This document shows positions 9,510 through 17,858 of a stretch of 64,000 nt of DNA, piece after piece; position 1 is the first letter of the stretch, and the number at the start of each line of letters is the position of its first letter. The position numbers were made by a program, and so were the translations under genes. Source of the stretch: Hyphomicrobium_A sp964493785 (GTDB lineage: Bacteria; Pseudomonadota; Alphaproteobacteria; Rhizobiales; Hyphomicrobiaceae); NCBI GenBank assembly GCA_964493785.1, contig CAZBPM010000005.1, forward strand, positions 1-64,000, given 5' to 3'. Below the pieces are notes generated by a model. It had not been told where the DNA came from, searched no databases, and worked only from the letters and a program-made list of their open reading frames with translations.

Positions 9510-10463
9510 ATGAGCAGCGCGGGGCATAACCTGCCGTCAACCCGGATCACTCCATTGCCGACGAATGAAAAGAACGGCGCAGCGCGGCCCCGACTCGAAC
9601 TCATCGAGACGGCAGGCTTTCCCGACTATGCGCTGATCGACAGCGGCAGCGGCCGCAAGCTGGAGCGCTTCGGTGCCGTGATCGTGGACCGGCCGGAGCC
9701 GCAGGCGCTGTGGATGCCCCATGCCGAGCGCGAGTGGAAGAAGGCCAACGCGGTCTTTGCCGGTGACGACGATGAAGACAAGGGGCGCTGGCGCATCGAC
9801 CGTCCGGTGCCCGAGAGCTGGCCGGTTAAAATAGGCGCGGTCACCATGCAGTGCCGTCTCGCCAGCTTCCGGCACATGGGGCTGTTCCCAGAGCAGCTTC
9901 CGCACTGGGAGTGGATGGCGCAGCGCATCGCCGAGAAAAAGGGCGAGCCGGCGCGGGTGCTGAACCTTTTCGCCTATACGGGTGCGGCGTCGCTGATTGC
10001 AGCGGCGGCGGGCGCGCAGGTGACTCATGTCGATGCATCGAAGAAGGCGATCCAATGGGCGAAGGAGAACCAGGCGGCGTCAGGGCTAGGTTCGGCTCCG
10101 ATCCGCTGGATGCTGGATGACGCTGCAAAGTTCGTCGCGCGCGAGGTGCGACGCGGGAAGACGTACGACATCGTTCTGGTCGACCCGCCGAAGTTCGGCC
10201 GCGGTCCCGACGGGGAGGTGTGGGACTTGTTCACAAGCCTGCCGCCGTTGATGCGCGATTGCGCGCAGCTGCTGGCGCCCGGCGCTTCGCTGGCGCTTAC
10301 GGTCTATGCCATCCGCGCGTCGGCGCTGGCGTTCGATCAGCTCTGTCGCGAGGTGCTGGCGGGCAAGGGCGGCACGTTCCAGACGGGCGAGCTTGCTATT
10401 CGCGAGGAAAAGGGCACACGCGCCGTCCCGACGTCGCTGTTCACACGCTGGAGCGCGGCATGA
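9510..10463 (+). CDS. Class I SAM-dependent methyltransferase, rRNA MTase-like
   Basis: 317 residues. The Rossmann methyltransferase core is clear: motif I VLNLFAYTGAASL, then THVDASKKAIQWAKEN (ribose binding), and the DPPKFGRG catalytic-loop signature. This order and the DPPxF motif are those of the COG1092 group (RlmI/RlmK-like m5C or m2G 23S rRNA methyltransferases), but the N-terminal PUA domain of RlmI is replaced by a different, shorter N-terminus, so the exact target base is unknown. Its stop overlaps the start of the SpoU methyltransferase (ATGA), so the two are translationally coupled, and a third methyltransferase follows: probably one RNA/protein-modification operon. Confidence 0.88.
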   Translation: MSSAGHNLPSTRITPLPTNEKNGAARPRLELIETAGFPDYALIDSGSGRKLERFGAVIVDRPEPQALWMPHAEREWKKANAVFAGDDDEDKGRWRIDRPVPESWPVKIGAVTMQCRLASFRHMGLFPEQLPHWEWMAQRIAEKKGEPARVLNLFAYTGAASLIAAAAGAQVTHVDASKKAIQWAKENQAASGLGSAPIRWMLDDAAKFVAREVRRGKTYDIVLVDPPKFGRGPDGEVWDLFTSLPPLMRDCAQLLAPGASLALTVYAIRASALAFDQLCREVLAGKGGTFQTGELAIREEKGTRAVPTSLFTRWSAA

Positions 10464-11275
10464 CAGCGGCGCCGAAACAGATCACCAGCCTGCAGAACGA
10501 TCGCGTCAAGGCGATCCGCGCGCTCGAGATGCGTAAGGAGCGTAAGGAAACCGGCCTCTTCGTTGCCGAGGGCACGTCGCTGCTGATCACGGCGCGCGAC
10601 AACGGGTTCAAGCCGGAGACGCTGGTTTATCGCACGGGTGCCGCGGTCAGCGGCATTGCGCAGGGGCTGGTGGCGTGGGCGCTGAATGCGGGCGTCGAAT
10701 GCCTCGAAGTGTCGGAAGCGGTGCTCGGCAAGCTGTCGTCGAAGGACAATCCGCAGAGCATGATCGGCGTGTTTCGTCAGCGCTGGATCGAGCCGGCAGT
10801 CGGCGCGCAGATCGAGCCGGGTGCGGTGTGGCTGGCGCTGGAGGAGGTGCGCGATCCGGGCAACCTCGGCACCATCATCCGCACCGCCGATGCGGTCGGC
10901 GCGGCGGGTATCGTTCTCATCGGTGCAAGCTGCGATCCCTATTCACACGAGTGCGTGCGCGCGACTATGGGATCGGTTTTTTCCGTCCCACTGGCGCGGA
11001 TGCAACGCGATGGTTTTCTCAAGTGGATCGATGGCTGGAAGGGCGACATCGTGGGCACGCACCTCGATGGCGCGGAAGACTTCCGGACGGTGCAGTATCG
11101 CGCGCCGACGCTGCTCGTGATGGGCAGCGAGGGGCCAGGGCTGTCGGACGAGCTGACGGCCCAATGCACGCGGCTCGTCAAGATTCCAATGGCGGGTAAG
11201 CTCGACTCGCTCAATCTCGCGGTGGCGACGGCACTGGTGCTGTACGAAATCCGCGGCCCTCACCTGAGCCTCTAG
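10460..11275 (+). CDS. TrmH/SpoU family RNA methyltransferase
   Basis: 271 residues, 2'-O-ribose RNA methyltransferase of the SPOUT superfamily. An N-terminal substrate-binding domain (RKERKETGLFVAEG, as in TsnR/RlmB relatives) precedes the knotted SpoU domain with motif 1 RDPGNLGTIIRTADA, motif 2 VMGSEGPGLS and motif 3 MAGKLDSLNLAVATAL. The ATG at 10460 overlaps the previous stop by four bases; a longer frame from 10220 only runs into the upstream gene. Target RNA cannot be read from sequence. Confidence 0.93.
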   Translation: MTAAPKQITSLQNDRVKAIRALEMRKERKETGLFVAEGTSLLITARDNGFKPETLVYRTGAAVSGIAQGLVAWALNAGVECLEVSEAVLGKLSSKDNPQSMIGVFRQRWIEPAVGAQIEPGAVWLALEEVRDPGNLGTIIRTADAVGAAGIVLIGASCDPYSHECVRATMGSVFSVPLARMQRDGFLKWIDGWKGDIVGTHLDGAEDFRTVQYRAPTLLVMGSEGPGLSDELTAQCTRLVKIPMAGKLDSLNLAVATALVLYEIRGPHLSL

Positions 11276-11278
11276 ATC

Positions 11279-12199
11279 ATGCGCATCGAATATCACCGCA
11301 CCCTGATCGCCGACCGCGTGCGCAACCAGGCGTTCGAGAAGGCGCTCGCCTCGGTCATCAAGAAGGGTGAGACGACGGTCGCCGATATCGGCGCGGGCAC
11401 GGGGCTGCTCGGCCTGATGGCGGCCAAGCTCGGCGCGCGCGAGGTGTTCCTCTACGAGGCAGCGGAGGGTGCCGGCGTTGCAGCGAAGATCCTGAAGGCG
11501 AACGGGGCGCGGAACTGCCACATCATTCCGTGCCACTCGACAGAGATGGTCGACCCGCCGCGCGTGGACGTCGTGGTTTCCGAAACGCTGGGAAACTACG
11601 CGTTCGAAGAGCACATGATCGAGACGCTGGCGGATGCGAAGAAGCGCTTCCTGAAGCCGGGCGGCATCATCATACCGCGGCAGCTGGAGCAACTCGTAGC
11701 GCCGGTCGTGTCAGATCGCATCCAGCGGGAATTCGACGCGTGGGGTGAGACCGGACTGAATATGACGGTCGCGCGCGAGATGAGCCTCAACAACATTTAC
11801 GTGCGCACGCTGAAGCGGGGCGAGCTGCTGCAGGCGCAGGTGTGGGACACGATCCTATTCGGCAGCGATGGGCGGTCGGCGCGCAAGGGCGAAGCGGGCT
11901 GGAAGCTTTCCGAGGCGGCGACGGTCTACGGGTTTGCGGTGTGGTGGAATGCTGAGCTGGTGCCAGGGGTGCATTTGTCGACCGCGCCGGATGCGCCGCG
12001 CACGCACTGGGAGCAGCTTTACTTTCCGCTGCTGACGCCGATCGAAGGCAAGAAGGGCGAGACCGTCGGGGTCAGTCTGCGATCGAAGACGTCATACGAT
12101 GCGGGGACGCACGTCGCCTGGGTGGCGACGCATCGCGACGCCAAGGGCCGCGAGACGCAGCGGCAGTCGCTGAACCTGGATAAGGGTTTTTTGCCTTGA
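11279..12199 (+). CDS. PRMT-like class I methyltransferase
   Basis: 306 residues starting three bases after the upstream stop, so the third gene of a methyltransferase operon. Motif I VADIGAGTGLLGLMAAK, an acidic post-I EAAEGAG, and SETLGNYAFEEHMIETL resemble protein arginine N-methyltransferases, whose double-E loop coordinates the substrate guanidinium; here Glu residues lie in SETLG and FEEHM. The C-terminal half is beta-rich (DTILFGSDGRS, WWNAELVPGVHLSTAP), again as in the PRMT beta-barrel. A bacterial PRMT-like protein methyltransferase is the best call; automated pipelines may name it a generic or ribosomal-protein methyltransferase. Confidence 0.8.
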   Translation: MRIEYHRTLIADRVRNQAFEKALASVIKKGETTVADIGAGTGLLGLMAAKLGAREVFLYEAAEGAGVAAKILKANGARNCHIIPCHSTEMVDPPRVDVVVSETLGNYAFEEHMIETLADAKKRFLKPGGIIIPRQLEQLVAPVVSDRIQREFDAWGETGLNMTVAREMSLNNIYVRTLKRGELLQAQVWDTILFGSDGRSARKGEAGWKLSEAATVYGFAVWWNAELVPGVHLSTAPDAPRTHWEQLYFPLLTPIEGKKGETVGVSLRSKTSYDAGTHVAWVATHRDAKGRETQRQSLNLDKGFLP

Positions 12200-12209
12200 T
12201 TTCGGGGTG

Positions 12210-12306
12210 ACACGAGGGGCGGGAAGCTCGTTGTACGGCCGGTGTCGCGCGAGCTGATGGCCGGCGCTCGCGCTGGGGCGCCTTGCGCCCGTGCCGCTTC
12301 GCGGCG
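12210..12306 (+). repeat. Triple-hairpin intergenic element, copy A
   Basis: Lies just downstream of the PRMT-like gene stop (12199). Begins TGACACGAGG and continues through GCGCGAGCTGATGGCC. Hairpin 1: CCGGCG (12261-12266)/CGCTGG (12271-12276) with one G-U pair, loop CTCG. Hairpin 2: GGGCGC (12276-12281)/GCGCCC (12285-12290), loop CTT. Hairpin 3: GCCGC (12293-12297)/GCGGC (12301-12305), loop TTC. Same architecture as the copies at 19245, 21983 and 48203. Confidence 0.85.
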
Positions 12307-12361
12307 CTTTCTAGCTGATATGAAGTGAGTGAGCTCGGTTTGCGGCGAGCAGGCCCGGGGG

Positions 12362-12778
12362 CTAGACGCGCAGCAGCAGTGCGGCGAGGCCGACGATGGC
12401 GACGGCGATGCCTAGGGTGGTGACCCAGGCGATGGCGTGGCGCTTGCGCATCTCGCGGTTGGCGCGACGTGCGTTTTCGAGCCAGTCGGCGCTGGGCGGC
12501 GTCTTGGCGACGTGTCCAAGGTCGTCGATGAGTTCTTCGATGGAGCGTGGATCGGCGGTCGTGAGCGGCATATCGCTCGCGGCGGGAAGGGCCGGGGTCG
12601 CGACAGCGGCCTCCTTTGCCGACTTTGCGACGAACTCGGCCGCCTTTCCATGAGAGGATTCAACGCGGGCGAGGCGTTTCATGAGTGGGCGGTGGTGCAT
12701 CGCACGCGCGATGTCGTCGGCGAGCTGGCGATCTTCGGGTCCGTCGAAATCCGGCTTCACTCGGGCATTGGCGCTCAT
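12362..12778 (-). CDS. Small protein with C-terminal membrane anchor
   Basis: 138 residues from the ATG at 12778 (MSANARVKPDFDG). The body is hydrophilic and helical; the last 25 residues (IAWVTTLGIAVAIVGLAALLL) form one transmembrane helix, so this looks like a tail-anchored inner-membrane protein with its bulk in the cytoplasm. A longer open frame to 13129 runs antisense to NnrU and is not believed. No family recognised. It is divergent from NnrU with about 180 bp between starts. Confidence 0.7.
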   Translation of the reverse strand: MSANARVKPDFDGPEDRQLADDIARAMHHRPLMKRLARVESSHGKAAEFVAKSAKEAAVATPALPAASDMPLTTADPRSIEELIDDLGHVAKTPPSADWLENARRANREMRKRHAIAWVTTLGIAVAIVGLAALLLRV

Positions 12779-12959
12779 TTGGCGGCTCCGGTCGCAGAGG
12801 AAGGCAGGGGTCGCAGCCCTCGATGATCTCAGCCCGCGACCATTCGGGTACCCCGAACACACTAGCGGTGGACGCACCGCAACACTAAAAATGCGCGGAC
12901 GAGATGGCCGCAGCGTGGCAGTGATTCGCGTGCGGAGGCAAATGCCTGGGGAGAGCGAC

Positions 12960-13535
12960 ATGCTGGTGATGGTGATCGGGTTGATAGTATTCTTCGCAAT
13001 CCAACTAGTGCCGACCAACGTGGAGCTGAAGAACGGGCTCGTCGCGCGCTTTGGAAAGGGCGGATACGGGGCCCTGTTCGGGGTGCTTTCGCTGATCGGC
13101 CTCGCCCTGATCGTGCTGGGCTTCCACAAGCTTCAGCTGCATCCGGGCAAGAACCCGATCCTGTGGGATCCGCCGACATTCATGCGCCACATCGCGATGC
13201 CGCTGATGCTCGTTGCCTCGATAGCGCTGGTGTCGGGGTTCATTGCCTCGCATATCCAGGCGGCACTGAAGTTCCCGTTCCTGGTCGCGGTTAAAGCGTG
13301 GGCGCTGGGACATCTCATCGCCAACGGCGATCTCGCCTCGCTGGTGCTGTTCGGCAGCTTCCTCGCGTTCGGCGTCTACAGCCGGATCGCCTACAAGCGT
13401 CGGGGCGTTCATGGCCCGTTTTACAAGGGGCCGTGGATCAACGACGTCATCGTCGTGGCCTTGGGTGTCGCGCTCTACGCTGCCATCGTGTTCTACCTGC
13501 ACGAGTTGGTGATCGGCGTCTCGCCAATGGCGTAG
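12960..13535 (+). CDS. NnrU family integral membrane protein
   Basis: 191 residues with five or six hydrophobic helices. The NnrU/isoprenoid-MTase-like signature is visible: MLVMVIGLIVFFAIQLVP at the N-terminus, then FGVLSLIGLALIVLGF, FMRHIAMPLMLVASIAL and WALGHLIANGDLASLVLFG. The HL(I/L)xNG(D) segment is typical. NnrU was described in denitrification clusters but is widespread without them; no nitrite or NO reductase genes are nearby, so a general membrane role is possible. The ATG at 12960 has a GGGGAGAG ribosome-binding site. MOSC gene follows 10 bp later, likely co-transcribed. Confidence 0.88.
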   Translation: MLVMVIGLIVFFAIQLVPTNVELKNGLVARFGKGGYGALFGVLSLIGLALIVLGFHKLQLHPGKNPILWDPPTFMRHIAMPLMLVASIALVSGFIASHIQAALKFPFLVAVKAWALGHLIANGDLASLVLFGSFLAFGVYSRIAYKRRGVHGPFYKGPWINDVIVVALGVALYAAIVFYLHELVIGVSPMA

Positions 13536-13545
13536 GCGCAAGCGC

Positions 13546-14037
13546 ATGAGCGGGCGGCTCATCGGGATTGCGTGGCGCTCGGCCCGGCTGGCGCCGATGG
13601 AGACAGGCGGCGAGGTCGATATCAGCCTCGATGCCGGCGTCGATGGCGATCACAAGGGTCGGAAGTTCAAGCGTCGCGCGGTGACGATACTCGCGCGAGA
13701 GGACTGGGAAGCTGCATTGTCGGAGCTCGCCGCGGATGGCACCGAGGTCGGCGACCTCGACTGGACGGTACGCCGCGCCAACCTCCTCGTCGAAGGCGTG
13801 CGCCTGCCACGCGCGATCGGGGCGACGTTACGGGTCGGGCCGGTGCTGCTGGAGGTGACGTACCCGACTACGCCATGCGCGCGCATGGACGAAGCGCGGC
13901 AGGGGCTGCGCAAGGCGCTGCATCCAAACTGGCGTGGCGGGGTGACGTGTCGCGTTGTCGAGGGAGGACACGTGAAGATCGGCGACGAGGTCCTGATCTT
14001 GCAATCGCCGCCCGAGCGGCAGAGGAAGTTGCCGTAA
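13546..14037 (+). CDS. MOSC domain protein
   Basis: 163 residues matching the MOSC (molybdenum-cofactor sulfurase C-terminal) fold: DGDHKGRKFKRRAVTIL near residue 32-50, then RRANLLVEGVRLPR and the conserved Cys in TTPCARMDE (about residue 107), which in this family handles sulfur or pterin-bound molybdenum. It is a single-domain YiiM-like form. The window also carries moaD/moaE and a molybdenum formate dehydrogenase, though not adjacent. Ten bp behind NnrU. Confidence 0.88.
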   Translation: MSGRLIGIAWRSARLAPMETGGEVDISLDAGVDGDHKGRKFKRRAVTILAREDWEAALSELAADGTEVGDLDWTVRRANLLVEGVRLPRAIGATLRVGPVLLEVTYPTTPCARMDEARQGLRKALHPNWRGGVTCRVVEGGHVKIGDEVLILQSPPERQRKLP

Positions 14038-14044
14038 TGAACAA

Positions 14045-14067
14045 GGGAGGCGTTCACGCCTCCCTTT
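14045..14067. terminator. Bidirectional terminator between MOSC and L,D-transpeptidase genes
   Basis: Perfect 9-bp arms GGGAGGCGT (14045-14053) and ACGCCTCCC (14056-14064) with short T-runs on the plus side (TTTGGTTCTT). It lies eight bases past the MOSC stop and about 25 bases past the end of the convergent L,D-transpeptidase gene. Confidence 0.85.
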
Positions 14068-14089
14068 GGTTCTTCCGCCGTGGCTGAGG

Positions 14090-15823
14090 TCAGTAGTAGC
14101 GATACTCGGAGCTGTCGGCACCGCTGCGCCAAGGCTCGACGACGAACTCGGTGCGCGCACTGGTCTCGCGGCTGAGGCCGTAGTCGGAGATGATCAGCGA
14201 GGAACCGGGCTTCATCAGCTCTGCGAGCTGGTCCTGTGCCTCCTTCGGGATCTCGACGCGCTCGAGGGCCGTCTGGGCGTCGGCATCGTGTCCGGCCCGA
14301 AGCACCGGTGTCTCATCGTCGTGGCGGCGCTTCTTACGGCGCTGATACTGCGCCGTCTCGGAGGGCTTCAGCGTGACGGAGTTCCAACGCAGCCCACGCT
14401 CACCCTCGGTGAAGTGGGTGGCGGTGAGGACGTGCGTGCCGAGGGGCTGACTGGGGTCTGCGATCGTCACCGGCACGTCCATCACCTGGATGAAGCCGAG
14501 CTTGGCGACGAGGCGGCCGGTCTTGCCACTGATGAAGACGGAAACCGGGTAATGCTTGCGCTGCTCCAGAGCGTCGGCGGCGGCGAGCTGGTCCTTGGCG
14601 CCCGCGAGGACGACTTCGGCCTGCCTGGCGTCCTCGACGGCGACCTTGCGAGCATTTTCGAGCGCGCCAGCGTCGGCAACGGCCTGCTTGGTCTTGGCGG
14701 CCTGTGCATCGGCCGCCTTCTTGGCGAGAGCTGCAGCGTCGGCCGCGTCGAGCATCTTGGTTTCTTCGGCGATTTCCTCGGCGGACTGCTTCTCCAGCGT
14801 CGCTGCGTCGATCTTGGAGACGTCAACCTTGGCCATCTTTGCCGTCAGGCCGGTGAAGCGCGAGGCAGCGCCTGCGGCAGTCTTCGCAGCCTTGCGGGAA
14901 ATGTCGGCGAGCCGCGCCTCTTCCTTGCGCGCTTGGCGGATGGCTTCCTGCGCGTCCTTGGTTGCGGCGATGGCTGCCTTGGCTTGATCGTCGGCGGCGG
15001 TCTTTGCGTGCTCCGCGGCCGTTACCGCGGTGACCAGCCGTTCGCGCTCGGCGGCGCGCTCGATTGCGGCCATGCTGCGGGTCCGCGTCGCCGAGGCCCC
15101 ATTCTGACCCGCGAAAAGGTCAGCCTGGTTGGCGGAGGCCGCCGCTTGCACGGGGCCGGCCTGGTTGCTTGCGGTGTCCGGAGCGAGCGGTGCGATAAGG
15201 CTGGGGCTGTCGAATTCCGCTGGCGTCAGGTCCTGCTCGCTGATGATGACGCGCGCGCCGACGTCGGTGATGCCGAACAGGTTGCGGGCGAAGCTGTAGG
15301 GGAGGCGGATGCAGCCGTGCGAGGCGGGATAGCCGGGGAGATCGCCAGCGTGGAGAGCGATGCCGGAGTTGGTGAGGCGCTGCATGAAGGGCATCGGCGC
15401 GCCGCCGTACAGGTTAGAGAAGTGAGAGCGGTTCTTCTCAAGGATCGAGAAGATGCCGGTCGGGGTCGGATGGCCGTTCATGCCGCTTGAGATCGGCGAC
15501 TTGGCTATCACCTTGCCGTTGTCGTAGGCGGTCACGGTCTGATTGTTCAGCGAGACGACGATGACCAGTGGACCGCTCGGCTTGGGGAGAGTCGACGTCA
15601 CCTTCTCGTCGGTCGGCTCGACGTAGCGCGGCGCTGCGCGACGGGCCCGGCGTGGCTTCTGCTGCCAACCACCACCGTTGCCCCAAACGCCCCACTGGTA
15701 GAATTGAGCTTCGGCCCGCTCCGGCGTTGCTGCGACGAGCAGGCCGCCGGCGAGCAGAGCCAGGGTGGAAAAGCGCAGGCGGCCGGTTGCGGCGCCAACA
15801 CAACTTATGACGGTCTTCAGCAA
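14090..15823 (-). CDS. L,D-transpeptidase (YkuD) with long helical extension
   Basis: 577 residues. A signal peptide (FSTLALLAGGLLVAATPERAEA) leads to a YkuD domain (about residues 85-205) with the catalytic SHGCIRLP motif, His169 and Cys171. The enzyme forms 3-3 peptidoglycan cross-links or attaches proteins to the wall. What is unusual is the following roughly 220-residue Ala/Lys/Glu-rich segment (about 230-440) predicted to be long coiled coil, then a compact C-terminal domain (YPVSVFISGKTGRLVAKLGF) that resembles a second, Cys-less YkuD-like fold with GTHVLTATHF. The only in-frame start is TTG at 15823, with GGGGG upstream. Mature part may act as a rod or spacer in the periplasm. Confidence 0.88.
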   Translation of the reverse strand: MLKTVISCVGAATGRLRFSTLALLAGGLLVAATPERAEAQFYQWGVWGNGGGWQQKPRRARRAAPRYVEPTDEKVTSTLPKPSGPLVIVVSLNNQTVTAYDNGKVIAKSPISSGMNGHPTPTGIFSILEKNRSHFSNLYGGAPMPFMQRLTNSGIALHAGDLPGYPASHGCIRLPYSFARNLFGITDVGARVIISEQDLTPAEFDSPSLIAPLAPDTASNQAGPVQAAASANQADLFAGQNGASATRTRSMAAIERAAERERLVTAVTAAEHAKTAADDQAKAAIAATKDAQEAIRQARKEEARLADISRKAAKTAAGAASRFTGLTAKMAKVDVSKIDAATLEKQSAEEIAEETKMLDAADAAALAKKAADAQAAKTKQAVADAGALENARKVAVEDARQAEVVLAGAKDQLAAADALEQRKHYPVSVFISGKTGRLVAKLGFIQVMDVPVTIADPSQPLGTHVLTATHFTEGERGLRWNSVTLKPSETAQYQRRKKRRHDDETPVLRAGHDADAQTALERVEIPKEAQDQLAELMKPGSSLIISDYGLSRETSARTEFVVEPWRSGADSSEYRYY

Positions 15824-16022
15824 AGCGTGCCCCCGGAAATTGAAGTGTCTCTGAAGAGTTCGATCTATATGATAATTTTTACCCTAAATCTTCGTTAGCA
15901 AGATTCTGAAATCAAAATCCTTTCACTCGTTGATCTAAGGCTCTATCGGCGGACTAGTTTGCAGCATGGTCCATGCCCAGCTTATCGCGACGTTTGCCCG
16001 GGAATAGAGTAAGTTAACGCCC

Positions 16023-16937
16023 ATGTCCGTGCACGGCAGCCAAAAGCGCCTGATGGCGCCCGATATCGCGGCGATGAAGAAGCGTGGCGAGCCGATCGTT
16101 GCGCTCACCGCCTATCATGCGCATACGGCAGCGATCGCCGACAAATATTGCGACTTCCTGCTGGTGGGCGACAGCCTTGGCATGGTTATGCACGGTTTCG
16201 AGACGACCGTGCCTGTGCCGCTCGACCTGATGATCATGCATGGCCGGGCCGTGGTGCGCGGGGCACGGCATGCCCTCGTCGTGGTCGACATGCCCTTCGG
16301 CTCCTACGAGGAGAGCCCGCCGGTCGCATTCCGCAACTGCTGCAGGGTGATGAAGGAGACCGACTGCGGGGCGGTGAAAATCGAAGGCGGACGGCGCATG
16401 GCCGAGACGATCCGCTATCTCGTCGAGCGCGGCATTCCGGTGATGTCACATATTGGCCTGACGCCGCAATCGGTGAACGTGATCGGCGGATTCAAGGCTC
16501 AGGGGCGTCATCAGGACGAGTGGGCCGCGATCGAGGAAGATGCGCGCCTGGTGGCCGAAGCCGGGTCGTTTGCCGTGGTCCTGGAGGCGATTACCCAGCC
16601 GCTGGCGGCACGAATTACGGCGGCGGTGCCGATCCCGACGATCGGTATTGGGGCGTCGGCCTCGTGCGACGGGCAGATCCTCGTCATGGAGGACATGCTG
16701 GGCCTCAGTCCGCGCGTGCCGCGCTTCGTCAAGAAGTTCGGCAAGGTCGGAGAGGTCATCGAGGGGGCGATTCGGGACTACGCCGAGGATGTGCGCACAC
16801 GTGCCTTCCCGACGCCCGAGCACACCTATGCCATGCAGGACGGGGCGCCGGCCAAGCTGAAGCGGGTCGCCGAACGTGTGGGTGCAACCGGCGGCAGGGC
16901 CACGAAAAAGTCGAAAACGCCGAGCAGCAAAGCGTAG
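16023..16937 (+). CDS. panB: 3-methyl-2-oxobutanoate hydroxymethyltransferase
   Basis: First committed step of pantothenate (coenzyme A) synthesis: transfers a hydroxymethyl group from 5,10-methylenetetrahydrofolate to 2-oxoisovalerate. Family signatures: ALTAYHAHTAAIAD, VGDSLGMVMHG (Mg-binding Asp), DMPFGSYEESP, VKIEGG, SHIGLTPQSVN and IGIGASASCDGQILVMEDMLG. 304 residues, slightly longer than many PanB owing to a Lys/Thr-rich tail (KRVAERVGATGGRATKKSK). It is not beside panC, so the pathway genes are dispersed. Confidence 0.97.
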   Translation: MSVHGSQKRLMAPDIAAMKKRGEPIVALTAYHAHTAAIADKYCDFLLVGDSLGMVMHGFETTVPVPLDLMIMHGRAVVRGARHALVVVDMPFGSYEESPPVAFRNCCRVMKETDCGAVKIEGGRRMAETIRYLVERGIPVMSHIGLTPQSVNVIGGFKAQGRHQDEWAAIEEDARLVAEAGSFAVVLEAITQPLAARITAAVPIPTIGIGASASCDGQILVMEDMLGLSPRVPRFVKKFGKVGEVIEGAIRDYAEDVRTRAFPTPEHTYAMQDGAPAKLKRVAERVGATGGRATKKSKTPSSKA

Positions 16938-17076
16938 GAAGCCGCGCGCGGCTGCCTGATCGACCGATCAATCGCTTGCACAGGGGATGCCGTGGGCTAT
17001 TTATGCGGCATCCAGAGGCCCGGCTAAACCTCTGACAAGAACAACGCCAAGATCCAAGGGCTGAAAAGAGCAAGCG

Positions 17077-17847
17077 ATGTCACAGACGGACGACGATCTT
17101 CTCCGGCAAGTCGAAGAAGAGCTGAGGCGGGAGCGCCTCGAAAAAATCTGGAAGCAGTACGGTACCTATATCTTTGCCGTCGCGGCGCTCATCGTCGTCG
17201 GTGTTGGTGGCTACAAGGTGTGGGAAGGCCGCCGCGTCGCGGCTGCCCAGGCCGCGGGCGAAGCTTACGAAAGCGCGGTCCTGCTGCTCCGGGAGAAGAA
17301 AGACGGCAGCGCCGCCGAGGAGTTCAAGAAGCTCGCCGCTGACGGATCAGCCGGCTACAGCGCGCTGGCACAGCTCCAGCTTGCCGGCCTCAAGGCCAAG
17401 CAGGGCAACAAGGCCGATGCGCTGGCGACCTACGATGCGCTGGCCGCGAGCAGCAATGGCGATGTGATGCTGCGCGATTTCGCGCGCCTGCAGGCCGCTG
17501 GGCTGCGCGTTGGCGAGGTCGACTTTACCGAAGTCGAGAATCGGCTCACCCCTCTGATGTCCGACACCAGTCCCTGGCGCTACAGTGCGCGAGAATTGTT
17601 GGGTCTGGCTGCCTTCAAGGCTGGAAAGACGAACGAGGCGCGGACTATCCTGACGCCGCTGTTCGTCGACCAGCAGACGCCGCAGAGCATCGCCGAGCGC
17701 GCGCAGATCATCATGGCGGAGATCGCCACCGGGGAACTTGCGAAGAAAAGCGCGGAGGCTCCGGCGCCTCAGGCGGGAGAGCAGAAACCGGCTCCGGCCG
17801 CTGCTCCAGCACCAGAGGCCGCTGCACCGGCGGATAAAAAGAACTAG
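17077..17847 (+). CDS. YfgM-like membrane-anchored TPR protein
   Basis: 256 residues. One N-terminal transmembrane helix (YIFAVAALIVVGVGGYKVW, about 29-48) anchors a periplasmic helical-repeat domain of the TPR_21 type: GEAYESAVLLLREKK, GYSALAQLQLAGLKAKQG and WRYSARELLGLAAFKAGK. The C-terminal 35 residues are Ala/Pro/Glu-rich and disordered. YfgM-type proteins work with SecYEG/PpiD as ancillary envelope chaperones, and this gene sits 11 bp upstream of bamB, the same order (yfgM-bamB-der) as in E. coli, which supports the call. Confidence 0.9.
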   Translation: MSQTDDDLLRQVEEELRRERLEKIWKQYGTYIFAVAALIVVGVGGYKVWEGRRVAAAQAAGEAYESAVLLLREKKDGSAAEEFKKLAADGSAGYSALAQLQLAGLKAKQGNKADALATYDALAASSNGDVMLRDFARLQAAGLRVGEVDFTEVENRLTPLMSDTSPWRYSARELLGLAAFKAGKTNEARTILTPLFVDQQTPQSIAERAQIIMAEIATGELAKKSAEAPAPQAGEQKPAPAAAPAPEAAAPADKKN

Positions 17848-17858
17848 TCGGGGGACGA

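Noticed and set aside
12201..12310. Copy A as an ordinary Rho-independent terminator
   Set aside because: Three hairpins without T-runs, and the same layout at three other loci, one of them (bamB-der) within a probable transcript.
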